DNA from: Endomychus coccineus
Lineage: Eukaryota; Arthropoda; Insecta; Coleoptera; Endomychidae
Assembly: GCA_958510875.1 (NCBI GenBank)
Contig: OY294068.1
Location: forward strand, 84,354,116-84,418,115
Length of the DNA stretch: 64,000 nt
Direction: 5' to 3'
Shown here: positions 50,301 through 54,479 of the stretch, in pieces
Numbering within the stretch: position 1 is the stretch's first letter
Layout: each line of letters starts with the position of its first letter
Position numbers and translations under genes: made by a program
Notes under the pieces: model-generated
What the model was told of the DNA's origin: nothing
Database searches by the model: none
The model's input: only the letters and a program-made list of their open reading frames with translations

Positions 50301-52976
50301 ATTTTTGATTAATAAAATGCGCCTGCAGCCCACTTGTGCTCTTTAAAATACAATTAAAACTGCAGAAAACATTGGATTGGTTGTGTGTGACAGGATAATG
50401 TATGGCTAATTATCAATTTGAAATGGAGTGAATACAGTTAAATATGACATTATTTTCAAATTATACAATTCTAAATATCTATGATTATCTCATGAATTTG
50501 GTATTTTATGATTCAATCTATTTCTATTAAAACAATCAAATCAAGTTCAAGATAATTCTATGGAAACTAACCTTAAAATTGTTATTTATAATTATGAGAA
50601 TTAGATAATACGTCATCTTTTTCAGGTTGAATTAAATTGACAATCGAAAGTGGTACTTCAAAATAATAGAATTTGTTAAGTTTGAATCAGACTATTGTAA
50701 AGTTTTGGAAGATAGGAATCTGTTTTGTCATTTACACAATTGTTCCTTTTGATCTGCATACTTTCTAATATCAAACGTTTGTCGTTATTCGTTTCGATAT
50801 TTGACATTTTTGTATCATTGTAGGCTTTTCGGTTATAAAAGAATATAGCTTTTGTCTCACAAATCCTCACAATTAAAACTGATGACACCATTCTACCTGT
50901 TTTGAATTCCATAAAAAACCTTGGTACCATTCTTGACTCTGACCTTAAATTTGATTTGCATTTGAATGAGTTGCTTAAAAAATCGTTTGGTACTCTCAAA
51001 CTGATTCACTCAAATAGACATTATTTCAGTGAATCAATTAGGAAACTTCTCACAGAGGCGTTGGTATTATCACGGCTTAAGTATGGTGATATTGTGTACA
51101 GCAATCTTTTGATTAAATTTGATATAAATCGGAAACAGAAGGTACAGAACTTCTGTTGTAGATTTGTCTACTCTTAAAGAGAATACGATCATGTCTCTAG
51201 CAAAATCATTGAACTGTGAACTGGTTGAAGATGAATAATCATAATCTTTGCAACTTTGTGTAAAAAGTTTTGAGCTGTAAAACTCCTACGTCCCTTTACA
51301 ATAAACTGTTTCCTAGGTCTATGCTATATTCATTGGATGTAAGATCAAAATCCGAATTGCATGTTCCTCGTCATAAAACGTCATTGTTTCAAAGGTCGTT
51401 CACTTATTTCTCCGTAAAATTCTACAACTCACTATCGGTTAATTTTATGCAATTAGCGAGAACAAAAATAAGAATCATTCTGAAGAAACACTTCCTAATT
51501 AGCTAACTTGAACTTGAAATACCTTTCCTTGAATTGTATTTAGCCTTAACTTTCCTTGTCACATTATTTCATCTATATTATGAATGAATTATTGTTACGC
51601 GTTACGCTTATACATCTTCTCTTTCTCCGCATTCATCACTTTAGCTGATTTCATCTGTACATCTTAGGTTAAGTGTAAGAGTAGCCTTTGGCAAATTTCG
51701 TCTATTTTGTACCTTCACCAATAAAGACGATTTATAATTATTATTAATATGTATTTATAATTACGGTATTTGCAAGTCCTGTTTAAACGATCCTATGAAA
51801 TCGACACTACATGAGGAGAAAATTCGAGAGGGTGTGATTCAGGAATATCACCCATTTGTGGAAAATGAGTTGATTGTCTTGCCTCAAAGCACCTTAGGTG
51901 AGCTGATTTGCCATTGAGAGGCGACTAGTTTTATCTCACAATTGATAGTGTCGTTTGCGTAACAGGATGTGGATTCGTTCTGTGTTTATGTTCTATTAAA
52001 AGACGTGCTTGGTTGGAAGCAGACTTTGGTGTTTGTTCTATTTTATATTTGCATTTCTCAATCGACTTTTTAAAAATTCCATCGTTATCGTAAAATGGAT
52101 TCAAATATTCCAATTTGCTAGTTGGTTTAATAATCCTGACGGTTTTTAGATTACGAATATCGATTGGATATGGAGCTTCTTGAACTGTTTCTGATAAAGC
52201 TTGTGTGGCAAGATCAGTGTCGTTGTAATTTGAAGAACCGAATGTTCTGCATAATCTAGCTAGTATGGAATTCTGAGAAAATCCGAGACAGTAATCGATA
52301 TAATTTATTAAAAGATGATACATCATCAAATAATGTGAAGTCAGTTGAAACGTGTGATTGAATGTTTCTTAATTTTTGCTCTGGGGTGAAACGCTTATGC
52401 GATTCTAAACATTAGAACCGGTCCCTTGAGAACGTACCCTACACGGATGCCTCATAAGCCTTCGTGGATGTGTCACAGAATCCTTAGATTTGAATATGTA
52501 TTGAATCTTAGATTAAAATTTATCGAGGAATGTAAATGCTATCAATGTTGGATAATTGATGCTGAGATTTGGAGCAATTGGATTGAAGATTCGTTAAAAT
52601 TTCATCGTCTCATCCTCTTTTCAATTTGACAAAACCATTGAAAAATTTTTTTGGGCTGGAATGATAATTGGAATTGGAATTTATCATCATTAATTTTGTT
52701 AAAATTGGCAGGAAGCACGATAATAATATTTATGTATCAAATTAGTAGATAAGTGATATTTGTTGGAACAAACAAGGTACATTCCAATACTACAATTTTC
52801 ATAAGATTAGATAAATATTTACCGTCTTTATCATAGTGACTCCATACTTCCATAAACTGGTTGGCAGATAGCTTCTTGAGTTCCCGAGAATCAGGATCTC
52901 GATATTGCCTCATGAAATTTGTTGCTTTCTCCAAATTGAATCGTTTGGTACTCAATGGATCTCCTGCCGTTGTCAT
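5282..52976 (-). CDS. Cbp53E: Calbindin-32 / Cbp53E-like six-EF-hand calcium-binding protein (3' end off window)
   Basis: Cytosolic Ca2+ buffer of the calbindin/calretinin/secretagogin family, mainly neuronal in insects (family knowledge). Coding exons, minus strand: 52976-52823, 32077-31992, 30212-30123, 21429-21343, 19016-18960, 18900-18817, 18761-18706, 5327-5282. They total 660 nt, 220 codons, with no frame break; every junction is AG/GT. EF-hand loops visible: residues 49-60 (DKDGNGYIEGTE, split between exons 1 and 2), 99-110 (DDNQDGKIDIRE), 145-156 (DTDGSGYIEADE), 191-202 (DSNKDGRLQLSE). Linkers such as LAQLLPMEENFLLLFRFDNP and LLPVKENFLCRQVFK are hallmarks of this family. The fly protein is about 310 residues, so EF5 and EF6 are missing here and must lie below 5282 or off the left edge. 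Introns are 20.7, 1.8, 8.7, 2.3, 0.06, 0.06 and 13.4 kb; the long ones are full of transposons. Family call is very sure; ortholog-level symbol is by similarity recalled, not searched. Confidence 0.93.
5840..6262 (+). repeat. Dispersed repeat, copy A (inverted copy near 17250-17515)
   Basis: Shares with the reverse complement of 17250-17515 the stretch cgagggttygttctccgttc then atagcgaatgttgcgc. It also shares a downstream part with reiterated ctgtcatg and ctacctgtca words (6060-6210). The small ORF over this region looks like a by-product of the reiteration. No recognised element; 5330-5835 and 6265-6720 hold nothing I can name, though gcatgctca recurs three times between 6465 and 6560. Confidence 0.55.
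6728..7530 (-). pseudogene. Unassigned broken coding-like stretch
   Basis: Three minus-strand open pieces lie end to end with small frame changes: 7530-7327, 7342-7136 and 7054-6728. The end of one overlaps the start of the next as if single-base indels had broken one frame, giving roughly 260 residues in all. The last piece ends in a basic tail. I do not recognise the protein. It could be an old transposon or viral insertion, or chance; the plus-strand ORF at 7358-7549 is antisense to it. Confidence 0.25.
8065..8157. repeat. 26-bp inverted repeat inside left arm
   Basis: gagaaaaacgcgttcaagtg then aacata (8065-8090) pairs with 8132-8157, one mismatch in 26, around a 41-base loop. It sits exactly at the point where the left arm of the transposon stops matching the right arm, so it may be the end or the junction of the inserted 1.15-kb block. 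Confidence 0.65.
8138..8355 (+). repeat. Dispersed repeat, copy 2
   Basis: Direct copy of 1-218 (see that entry), here lying inside the left arm of the long-TIR transposon. The opposing arm at 11.7 kb lacks it, so it arrived after the arms formed or was lost from the right arm. Confidence 0.7.
10040..11134 (+). pseudogene. Transposon protein with nuclease-like core and C-terminal CXC cysteine motif
   Basis: Broken upstream half: AEDTDVLVLLTQL (from 10088), then in another frame HAFSGCDTTSAFYRQGK (about 10282-10330). A 20-bp tandem duplication (acagattttaaaaaatata) near 10125-10165 adds to the damage. An open frame at 10376-11134 (252 codons) continues with LPQTDDATKLHILRVYYQVQ, then DPTKWGWK. 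Next comes a dense cysteine block CGCKVSCSGKCSCKKIG followed by CTIPCKYCEGKDC (TSO1/tesmin-like CXC pattern), a long Asp/Asn-rich acidic tail, and the end PKKRRV, which looks like a nuclear-localisation signal. The same order of motifs recurs in many animal transposons. The acidic-Asp motifs suggest a PIN/FEN-like nuclease (inference). The superfamily name is uncertain (Academ-like is one possibility). Not intact. Confidence 0.6.
12130..12655 (-). pseudogene. MULE-like transposase fragment
   Basis: On the minus strand the piece 12495-12256 reads LMFVDETGNCANQNHKVYFF and later PIGFIISSSLKSD and VMLTDD. These are the core strands of an insect MULE-type transposase, including the DD-containing strand. 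Similarity continues weakly to 12130 in another frame. Stops and the short length show it is a relic. It abuts the right end of the long-TIR transposon. Confidence 0.5.
12667..12889 (+). repeat. 5' LTR of BEL/Pao element
   Basis: Begins TGTTGGAAAATGCAG and ends GAATGTTACA. It aligns along its whole length to 16244-16464; by eye about 17 substitutions and one 2-base indel, roughly 8 percent. It is followed after four or five bases by TGGCGACCGTGACAGG, the primer-binding site expected next to a BEL LTR (tRNA not assigned). Confidence 0.85.
13158..13403. mobile_element. 246-bp hairpin insertion with paired hammerhead-like cores
   Basis: Arms 13194-13285 and 13313-13404 are 92-nt inverted complements with only a couple of mismatches, loop 27 nt. 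The insertion is bounded by a 13-bp direct repeat cttgaataaggat (13145-13157 and 13404-13416), and it splits a BEL gag frame. Each arm contains CTGAAGA, a GC-rich stem-loop and GAAAC, the order of a hammerhead ribozyme core; the two point away from each other. Confidence 0.7.
13316..13346 (+). ncRNA. Hammerhead-like ribozyme core (plus-strand arm)
   Basis: CTGAAGA (13316-13322, fits CUGANGA), stem-loop TGCCACC-tgtaat-GATTGGC, GAAA (13343-13346). A mirrored copy on the minus strand has its CUGANGA at 13282-13276 and GAAA at 13255-13252. Cleavage site and stem I/III pairing are not resolved, so catalytic status is unknown. Confidence 0.45.
16244..16464 (+). repeat. 3' LTR of BEL/Pao element
   Basis: Begins TATTGGAAAATGCAG, ends GCATGTTACT, preceded by a purine tract (caaggtgggagta). 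Pairs with 12667-12889. From 16470 to 17250 there is no gene I can support; a hydrophobic minus-strand ORF at 16766-16518 is unassigned. Confidence 0.85.
17250..17515 (-). repeat. Dispersed repeat, copy B (inverted relative to 5840-6262)
   Basis: Its complement shares cgagggttcgttctccgttc followed by atagcgagtgt with copy A, as well as the ctacctgtcaagtt motif. Internal short direct repeat: ccgccatggcagt occurs twice in a row at 17347-17373. From 17520 to 18700 nothing further is recognised. Confidence 0.55.
18706..18761 (-). CDS. Cbp53E: Cbp53E exon (residues 187-204 plus two bases)
   Basis: 56 nt, acceptor gcttttag, donor gtaagtaac, leaving in phase 2 (AA of a lysine codon). Encodes LQVFDSNKDGRLQLSEMA, the loop of EF4. 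The next exon is 13.4 kb away; the intron between carries a DNA transposon and a BEL element. Confidence 0.92.
18817..18900 (-). CDS. Cbp53E: Cbp53E exon (residues 159-186)
   Basis: 84 nt, phase 0 at both ends, acceptor tttccctag and donor gtatggatg. Encodes NFLRDLLKEAKKINDVSEDK then LIEYTDTM, the helix pair between EF3 and EF4. The following intron is 55 bp. Confidence 0.93.
18960..19016 (-). CDS. Cbp53E: Cbp53E exon (residues 140-158)
   Basis: 57 nt, phase 0 at both ends, acceptor attttacag and donor gtgagttaa. Encodes IWREYDTDGSGYIEADELK, a complete EF loop (EF3). Separated by only 59 bp from the next exon, in sharp contrast with the multi-kb introns elsewhere in this gene. Confidence 0.94.
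19190..20540 (-). mobile_element. Second, truncated copy of the CXC-motif DNA transposon
   Basis: On the minus strand 20510-20230 reads GDPTKWGWRNSPNGLTNGKN then ARPDELIKIIPC and, after stops, remnants of the cysteine block. This is the same protein order as at 10600-10850. The flank 19190-19980 resembles 8417-9200 in the left arm of the first element (ggccatttt stretches, then ggttagaa ... tatttcaag ... gagcccagttttg-like words). No terminal inverted repeat pair was found, so it is a fragment in Cbp53E intron 4. From 20545 to 21340 I see nothing else. Confidence 0.6.
21343..21429 (-). CDS. Cbp53E: Cbp53E exon (residues 111-139)
   Basis: 87 nt, phase 0 at both ends, acceptor ttttttccag and donor gtaagttcc. 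Encodes LAQLLPMEENFLLLFRFDNP followed by LESSVEFMK, the linker between EF-hands 2 and 3, which is the most conserved signature of this family in insects. Confidence 0.94.
21555..21660. repeat. Degenerate head-to-head hammerhead-like pair
   Basis: ctttcagctaccaagta (21580-21600) and tacttggtagctgaa (21630-21645) are inverted copies around agttaacagtttgatc-type sequence. On the minus strand the piece reads ctctaataatgg-tacttggtagct-GAAAG, matching the intact-looking motif at 60225-60284 but with the CUGAUGA core decayed to CUAAUAA. Probably remnants of Penelope-type 3' ends. Confidence 0.4.
21670..21783 (+). repeat. Direct repeat, copy 1 (copy 2 at 24078-24189)
   Basis: Shares attggat-aagg, ctttttatagatccaatata and, further on, tatgaagat-aga-gtggg-agt-agatc-atgag with 24078-24189. 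The two copies are about 2.4 kb apart in the same orientation and bracket the minus-strand non-LTR fragment. Confidence 0.6.
21805..23240 (-). pseudogene. Non-LTR retrotransposon reverse transcriptase relic (Jockey/CR1-like)
   Basis: Minus strand. 23181-22930 has LDLNTNKSIGPDGIPPVVLK and ECAPEL. 23039-22683 has NNYRTIALLPVFSKVLEKAI then DRQYDFRQQRSTENLLAYV. 22605-22324 has VSQGYVLAPTFFLFHINDLL and the catalytic box HNFADDCILH (FADD near 22413-22402). These are RT blocks in the correct order, separated by frame changes. The segment 21805-22000 is shared with 33120-33250, so both copies belong to one family. 5'-truncated, non-functional. Confidence 0.82.
23537..23577. repeat. 16-bp perfect hairpin
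   Basis: agtttccattcctagc (23537-23552) and its exact complement gctaggaatggaaact (23562-23577), 9-base loop. It lies between two short unassigned ORFs. No run of T follows on either strand that would suggest a terminator. Confidence 0.65.
24078..24189 (+). repeat. Direct repeat, copy 2
   Basis: See 21670-21783. The intervening 23250-24070 carries two small ORFs without recognisable similarity. Confidence 0.6.
24685..24709 (-). ncRNA. Hammerhead-like motif, variant core (left arm)
   Basis: Minus strand: CAGATGA (24709-24703), stem gacac-tgt-gtgtt, GAAA (24688-24685). It differs from CUGANGA by U to A at the second core position, and the same change is in the right-arm copy at 27798. Catalysis is therefore doubtful. 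Confidence 0.35.
24882..25130 (-). pseudogene. Penelope-like element C-terminal fragment (left arm)
   Basis: Minus strand reading includes LLIEHNFTQDPQNLTYRTEG and LETKYIG. This corresponds to the C-terminal tail after the GIY-YIG endonuclease of Penelope-like elements, and to 26960-27190 in the other arm. Very short, with the endonuclease core missing. Confidence 0.5.
25355..25650 (+). repeat. Tandem repeat, period about 148 bp
   Basis: gcgacccaaaaaac starts at 25357 and again at 25505. Both units go on through ttggtgcattc, acacgtaaattgcaaaataa, cacccctacgat-gattgcaa and gtaaat-tggctacg. A partial, partly inverted third unit lies at 25205-25300. Satellite-like insertion in the left arm only. 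Confidence 0.7.
26960..27190 (+). pseudogene. Penelope-like element C-terminal fragment (right arm)
   Basis: Reads ... AAFTRDFKNISVPQFEKD, then CDPEILHIERKGLKMNILES and FEIVKHVKEIGMK, ending at a TAG at 27188. The EILHIERKGLKMN...E..EI.KH.KE pattern is the conserved tail of Penelope-like (GIY-YIG) polyproteins. N-terminal reverse transcriptase absent. Confidence 0.65.
27798..27822 (+). ncRNA. Hammerhead-like motif, variant core (right arm)
   Basis: CAGATGA (27798-27804), stem-loop gacac-tgttt-gtt, GAAA (27819-27822), followed by catatgtaagcaatagtgg. Same position relative to the element's 3' end as the minus-strand copy at 24709-24685. Confidence 0.35.
28100..29660 (-). pseudogene. hAT-type transposase-derived relic
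   Basis: Minus strand. 29445-29248 forms an N-terminal piece. 29138-28848 reads RCVCHSLQLALSNTSKE, YNWCSHSSNHRLFYK, DPLKIPQQCNTRLISIEPID. 28683-28390 reads QEIDSYLDPSPYMRFAFENK and RQRCIKFTLKLIQELRSRL. Order and motifs fit a widespread insect hAT-like (BED finger/KRBA2-type) protein. Frame breaks between pieces show it is dead. Lies in Cbp53E intron 3. Confidence 0.65.
30123..30212 (-). CDS. Cbp53E: Cbp53E exon (residues 81-110)
   Basis: 90 nt, phase 0 at both ends, acceptor tgtccttag and donor gtgagtgg. Encodes AVSDEMLIELKACFMEAYDD then NQDGKIDIRE, that is, EF-hand 2 with its calcium loop ending at the exon boundary. Confidence 0.93.
31992..32077 (-). CDS. Cbp53E: Cbp53E exon (residues 52-80)
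   Basis: 86 nt, entered in phase 1 after acceptor tttgtttcag. It completes EF loop 1 (GNGYIEGTE) and continues LDGFLREFVSSANITDVGPE to donor gtgagtat. The split glycine codon G/GC joins exactly with the preceding exon. Confidence 0.93.
33110..33735 (-). pseudogene. Second fragment of the 21.8-kb non-LTR family
   Basis: Minus strand. 33735-33373 includes TTGNMTFVSRDQPETCLRNT and, in shifting frames, matches to the RT segment 22420-22800. The 3' part (33110-33250, complement) matches 21805-21990 (ggaaaagggagagatc, tagttctcttctggat). Badly eroded. From 30215 to 31990 and from 32080 to 33105 (introns) I see nothing else of note. Confidence 0.6.
33755..34400 (+). pseudogene. Non-LTR reverse transcriptase fragment (different family)
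   Basis: Forward reading gives, with frame changes, YGVPHGV then PYVDDTISS (the catalytic YVDD box near 34030), and from 34120 LANWLEIKKWKLISSKTKCM then ILQKIEYLELRLDPHLSLSQ. This is RT core plus thumb of a Jockey-type element. Its likely 3' continuation is at 35380. From 34405 to 35375 nothing is recognised. Confidence 0.7.
35380..35643 (+). pseudogene. C-terminal region of the same non-LTR element type
   Basis: One frame reads IIHPHFIYCVSSLFSCSKED then INRLQISQNKVMQILLRCYR and YASVTHMLQRITFLNFTQII. This is the typical tail after the RT thumb of Jockey-like elements (HPH/YC...S..LQ..QNK..R). It ends where the MITE at 35644 is inserted. Confidence 0.65.
35644..35789. mobile_element. MITE copy 1 (146 bp)
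   Basis: Perfect 16-bp terminal inverted repeats caaacacggtcgtata (35644-35659) and tatacgaccgtgtttg (35774-35789). No coding capacity. The interior shares acaggtctggaaactcgagg then ctgtttcctat with the copy at 59591-59709. Nothing else is recognised from 35790 to 36165. Confidence 0.8.
37017..39393. mobile_element. 2.4-kb foldback element with arms near 1 kb
   Basis: Termini ccaagcaatagac (37017) and gtctattgtttgg (to 39393) begin an inverted repeat that runs inward about 1 kb on each side to about 38010 and 38415. Paired landmarks include ggaaattaaatttaaag, ggcgaacataacct, gttaacgatttctcg, gcccggaatcgttactc, tctgcagagaagatct, gcgtacgcggttgccggagc-like and ccccactccgccg. The central spacer is about 400 bp. 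There is no obvious coding frame. It sits inside mariner coding sequence between two halves that resume directly, so it is younger than the mariner. Confidence 0.78.
39272..39353. repeat. 40-bp perfect palindrome at the foldback right end
   Basis: 39272-39311 and 39314-39353 are exact complements separated by TT. Each arm contains the element's subterminal word tatgagcgtataggaaatta. The left end of the element has a single copy only (37074-37104), so the right end has duplicated and inverted its subterminal sequence. Confidence 0.8.
40292..40363 (+). tRNA. tRNA-His (anticodon GTG)
   Basis: 72 nt without intron or encoded CCA. Acceptor GCCGTGA pairs with TCACGGC, discriminator A. Anticodon stem CTACG/CGTAG encloses TTGTGGC with GTG at 40325-40327. 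T arm contains the B box GGTTCGACTCC; the A box is TAGTGGTTAGG. A T-run at 40394-40399 is a plausible Pol III terminator. Histidyl-tRNA needs an extra 5' G added after transcription. Nested in Cbp53E intron 1 on the opposite strand. From 39705 to 40290 and from 40400 to 41430 nothing else is recognised. Confidence 0.97.
41434..42511 (+). pseudogene. Ty3/gypsy pol 3' region relic
   Basis: Forward pieces: SGDENIDLVSIANSITETPD near 41460. An integrase zinc-domain-like KTNFRGILETIRQIERKYYW then PNV is near 41940-42010. The open frame 42170-42511 (113 codons) contains NNYAQDHKERTTEYIKLVTS and KNVETRDNKFKPPFTKEIVE and ends RKPKASVKKNNLLQDSSTDD. The latter is the post-integrase tail typical of 412/mdg1-like gypsy elements. 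The catalytic part of the integrase is deleted between 42010 and 42150. Confidence 0.7.
42540..45230 (+). pseudogene. Second Ty3/gypsy element, internally truncated
   Basis: Gag end at 42780-42880 (basic stretch then CWYH). Protease at 42985 (FLVDTGTNVFCIP). RT parts: GVISGLDCTFCYIDDILMAT at 43780 (YIDD box at 43812) and the following LNFVGHERSSHNSSF. An RNase H-like region lies near 44220-44400. Integrase: the zinc region RNLRHMLFFPQRYFWLH...CINCQK at 44710-44810, then TTSYKPKGEGTVERFHKKLN at 44877 and LGCSSAESVYGQS at 45020. Much of the integrase core is missing and frames are broken. LTRs not identified. Confidence 0.78.
46556..46627 (-). tRNA. tRNA-His (anticodon GTG), second copy
   Basis: Minus-strand 72-nt gene with the same mature sequence as 40292-40363, to my reading base for base. 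Flanking bases are partly shared too: aaggtc-tcgta just upstream and caatg-gaaa-cattgtcacggg just downstream in both. So this is a real inverted duplication of a small segment. A T-run (ctttttg, complement of 46521-46527) follows. From 45235 to 46550 and from 46630 to 48540 nothing else is supported. Confidence 0.97.
48979..50330 (+). pseudogene. hAT-family (DUF4371/ZMYM-type) transposase relic
   Basis: Starts ATG at 48979 (MEDSSLQVFKGVSKTIQNEL), then NFIALEADETTNTSNHQQMV. 49250-49516 gives LLNELQTILNCPPG, QSYDEASEMSGKTNDVEAII, HAHYIHCYENQLNLIIEREA. 49592-50014 gives MRWIQLLQMKQIG and HVEILFNHTQ. The hAT dimerisation region near 50195-50310 (ECE-CFSTLKRIKTFLR-like, frame-shifted). Stops and frameshifts throughout. 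In Cbp53E intron 1. Confidence 0.75.
50860..51760 (+). pseudogene. Non-LTR retrotransposon 3' end
   Basis: 50902-51177 reads IKNLGTILDSDLKFDLHLNE, LLKKSFGTLKLIHSNRHYFS, LVLSRLKYGDIVYSNL. This is the RT C-terminal region with its LNYGDVVY-like box. 51270-51506 gives KTPTSLYNKLFPRS and HVPRHKTSLFQRSFTYFSVK. Then a 3' UTR closing with caccaataaagacgatttat and (ATT)-rich tail at about 51720-51760. 5'-truncated. Confidence 0.72.
51860..52329 (-). pseudogene. BEL/Pao integrase zinc-binding region relic
   Basis: Minus-strand ORF 52329-51931 contains YPIDIRNLKTVRIIKPTSKL, EYLNPFYDNDGIFKK and RLLIEHKHRTNPHPVTQTTL then SIVR. This matches the LNPF-D-GILRVGG ... H...HAG.Q..L..IR layout that precedes the integrase core in BEL/Pao polyproteins, with a deletion in the middle. 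Isolated fragment. Confidence 0.65.
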
Positions 52977-52986
52977 CTTGTTATAT
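52823..52986 (-). CDS. Cbp53E: Cbp53E exon with start codon (residues 1-51)
   Basis: ATG at 52976-52974 in context AACAAGATGACA. Encodes MTTAGDPLSTKRFNLEKATN and on to the first half of EF loop 1 (HYDKD plus one base, phase 1). Donor is G/gtaaatatt at 52822. Ten bases upstream of the ATG lies a good acceptor (tctcattccattacag, ending at 52987), so this is probably not the first exon: a 5' UTR exon should lie to the right of 53 kb. I could not locate it. Confidence 0.92.
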
Positions 52987-53275
52987 CTGTAATGGAATGA
53001 GAAACAATAGATTCAAATCCTACAAGTCACGTATTCTCAGTTGTACATCACAAATATGTTTCAATACCCAATCAGCGCTTTTTCATCAGATACCAATTGG
53101 ATGAAATCGTGATATTCATAGATCAAGAGTGTGCGAATTGATGCAGATAATTATTATTCCCAGTAGTGTTCTTTGATATGCGCTATTTCATTATTTGATA
53201 TGGATAGTTGCATCCTTCAATCATTCCCGCTTATTTCATAATTTGATCGTTTATCATTTTGAGTGGAATACATTA

Positions 53276-54472
53276 TGAGGGCAATGTGAAAAATCCCTGA
53301 AAAATAAAACAGAGGGCGCCACAATCGAAAATCCCATGTGACTTCTGTGATTTAACATCCCTAACTAGAACGCATTGAAATTTTCAGACTAGTATGTCAT
53401 TCACTCTTGTTTTGACACCCTTCGATAGCAAGCAACCTTGAAGATTTTTGTAATCATGAAAAAAAGTGAATATCGCGTCTTGATTAAACATTATTTCTGC
53501 GTAGAAAAAACATTACGCAATCCAAAACATCGCTTGTCAAACATTATGTGGAGTCTTCCCCATTCATTGGGAAGATTCACAAGTGGTTTACTGATTTTCA
53601 TTATGGTAGTATGACCACTAGGAACGCCGCACGTTCTGGTCGTCTAATTGAGGTTACACAAATCGTCGATAAAATCCATAGTATGATATTGGACGATCGC
53701 CGAGTTGGAGTGCACGAGATTGCTGATGCTATGGGCACCTCAACCGAACGGGTACGGACCATTATGTATAAATTTTCAATATGAGAAAGCTACCTGCCAG
53801 CTGGGTGCCACATTTGCCACCTGTTGACAATAAACGCGACCATGTGATAACTACAAAGGAGGGTTTGGCGATGTTTAAGCTCGATGAGGTTTTTTTGCGC
53901 CGTTTCGTAACCGTGGACAAAACATGGATCCATGACAACATACCGCAGACCAAAAAACAATAGAAACAGTGGACTTGTTCTGGCAAATCGAAGTACCTTG
54001 AAAATGACAAAATGATCACCGATGTATATTATGCAGAGCTGTTGGATCGATTCGACGCCGACTTGAAGCAAAAGCGGCCGCATTTGGCAATGAAAAAAGT
54101 GCTCTTCCACCAGGACAACGCACCAGGGCACAGGTCCGCAACAGTTGCTATGGTAAAATTCCATGCATTGCGCTACGAATTAGTTTGTCATTCATCATAT
54201 TTTCCAGATTTGGCCCCCTGTGATTTTTATCTGTTCCCAAACTTGAAGAAACTGCTCGGCAGGGAGAGATATGGCTTCATTAATGATGTCATCGCTAAAA
54301 CAAACGCCCATTTTGAAGGATTGTCGGAATCGTATTATTTGGGAGGGATCGAAAAATTAGAAAAACATTGGATGAAGGAAATCGGGCTACACGGAGATTA
54401 TGTTGAGAAATAAACTAAGTTTGACCAAATAAATCATCCCTTGTTTTATTTTTCAGGGACTTTTCCACCCTT
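53276..54472 (+). mobile_element. mariner element (near full length, inactive)
   Basis: Terminal repeats gggcaatgtgaaaaatccct (left, flanked by TA at 53274) and its approximate complement ending cagggacttttccaccct (54472, then TA). Transposase from ATG 53456 (MKKSEYRVLIKHYF) to TAA 54411. Its pieces lie in different frames: IHSMILDDRRVGVHEIADAM (53673), RKLPASWVPHLPPVDNKRDH (53784), TVDKTWIHDN (53915; the first catalytic Asp is in VDKTW), VLFHQDNAPGHRSATVAMVK (54100; HQDNAPGH holds the second Asp) and FPDLAPCDFYLFPNL (54208; third Asp). Internal stops and shifts inactivate it. Confidence 0.9.
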
Positions 54473-54479
54473 ACATTCG

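Noticed and set aside
52426..52629. 67-codon ORF near the calbindin start exon
   Set aside because: No similarity, opposite strand to the gene, adjacent to a BEL relic; probably chance.
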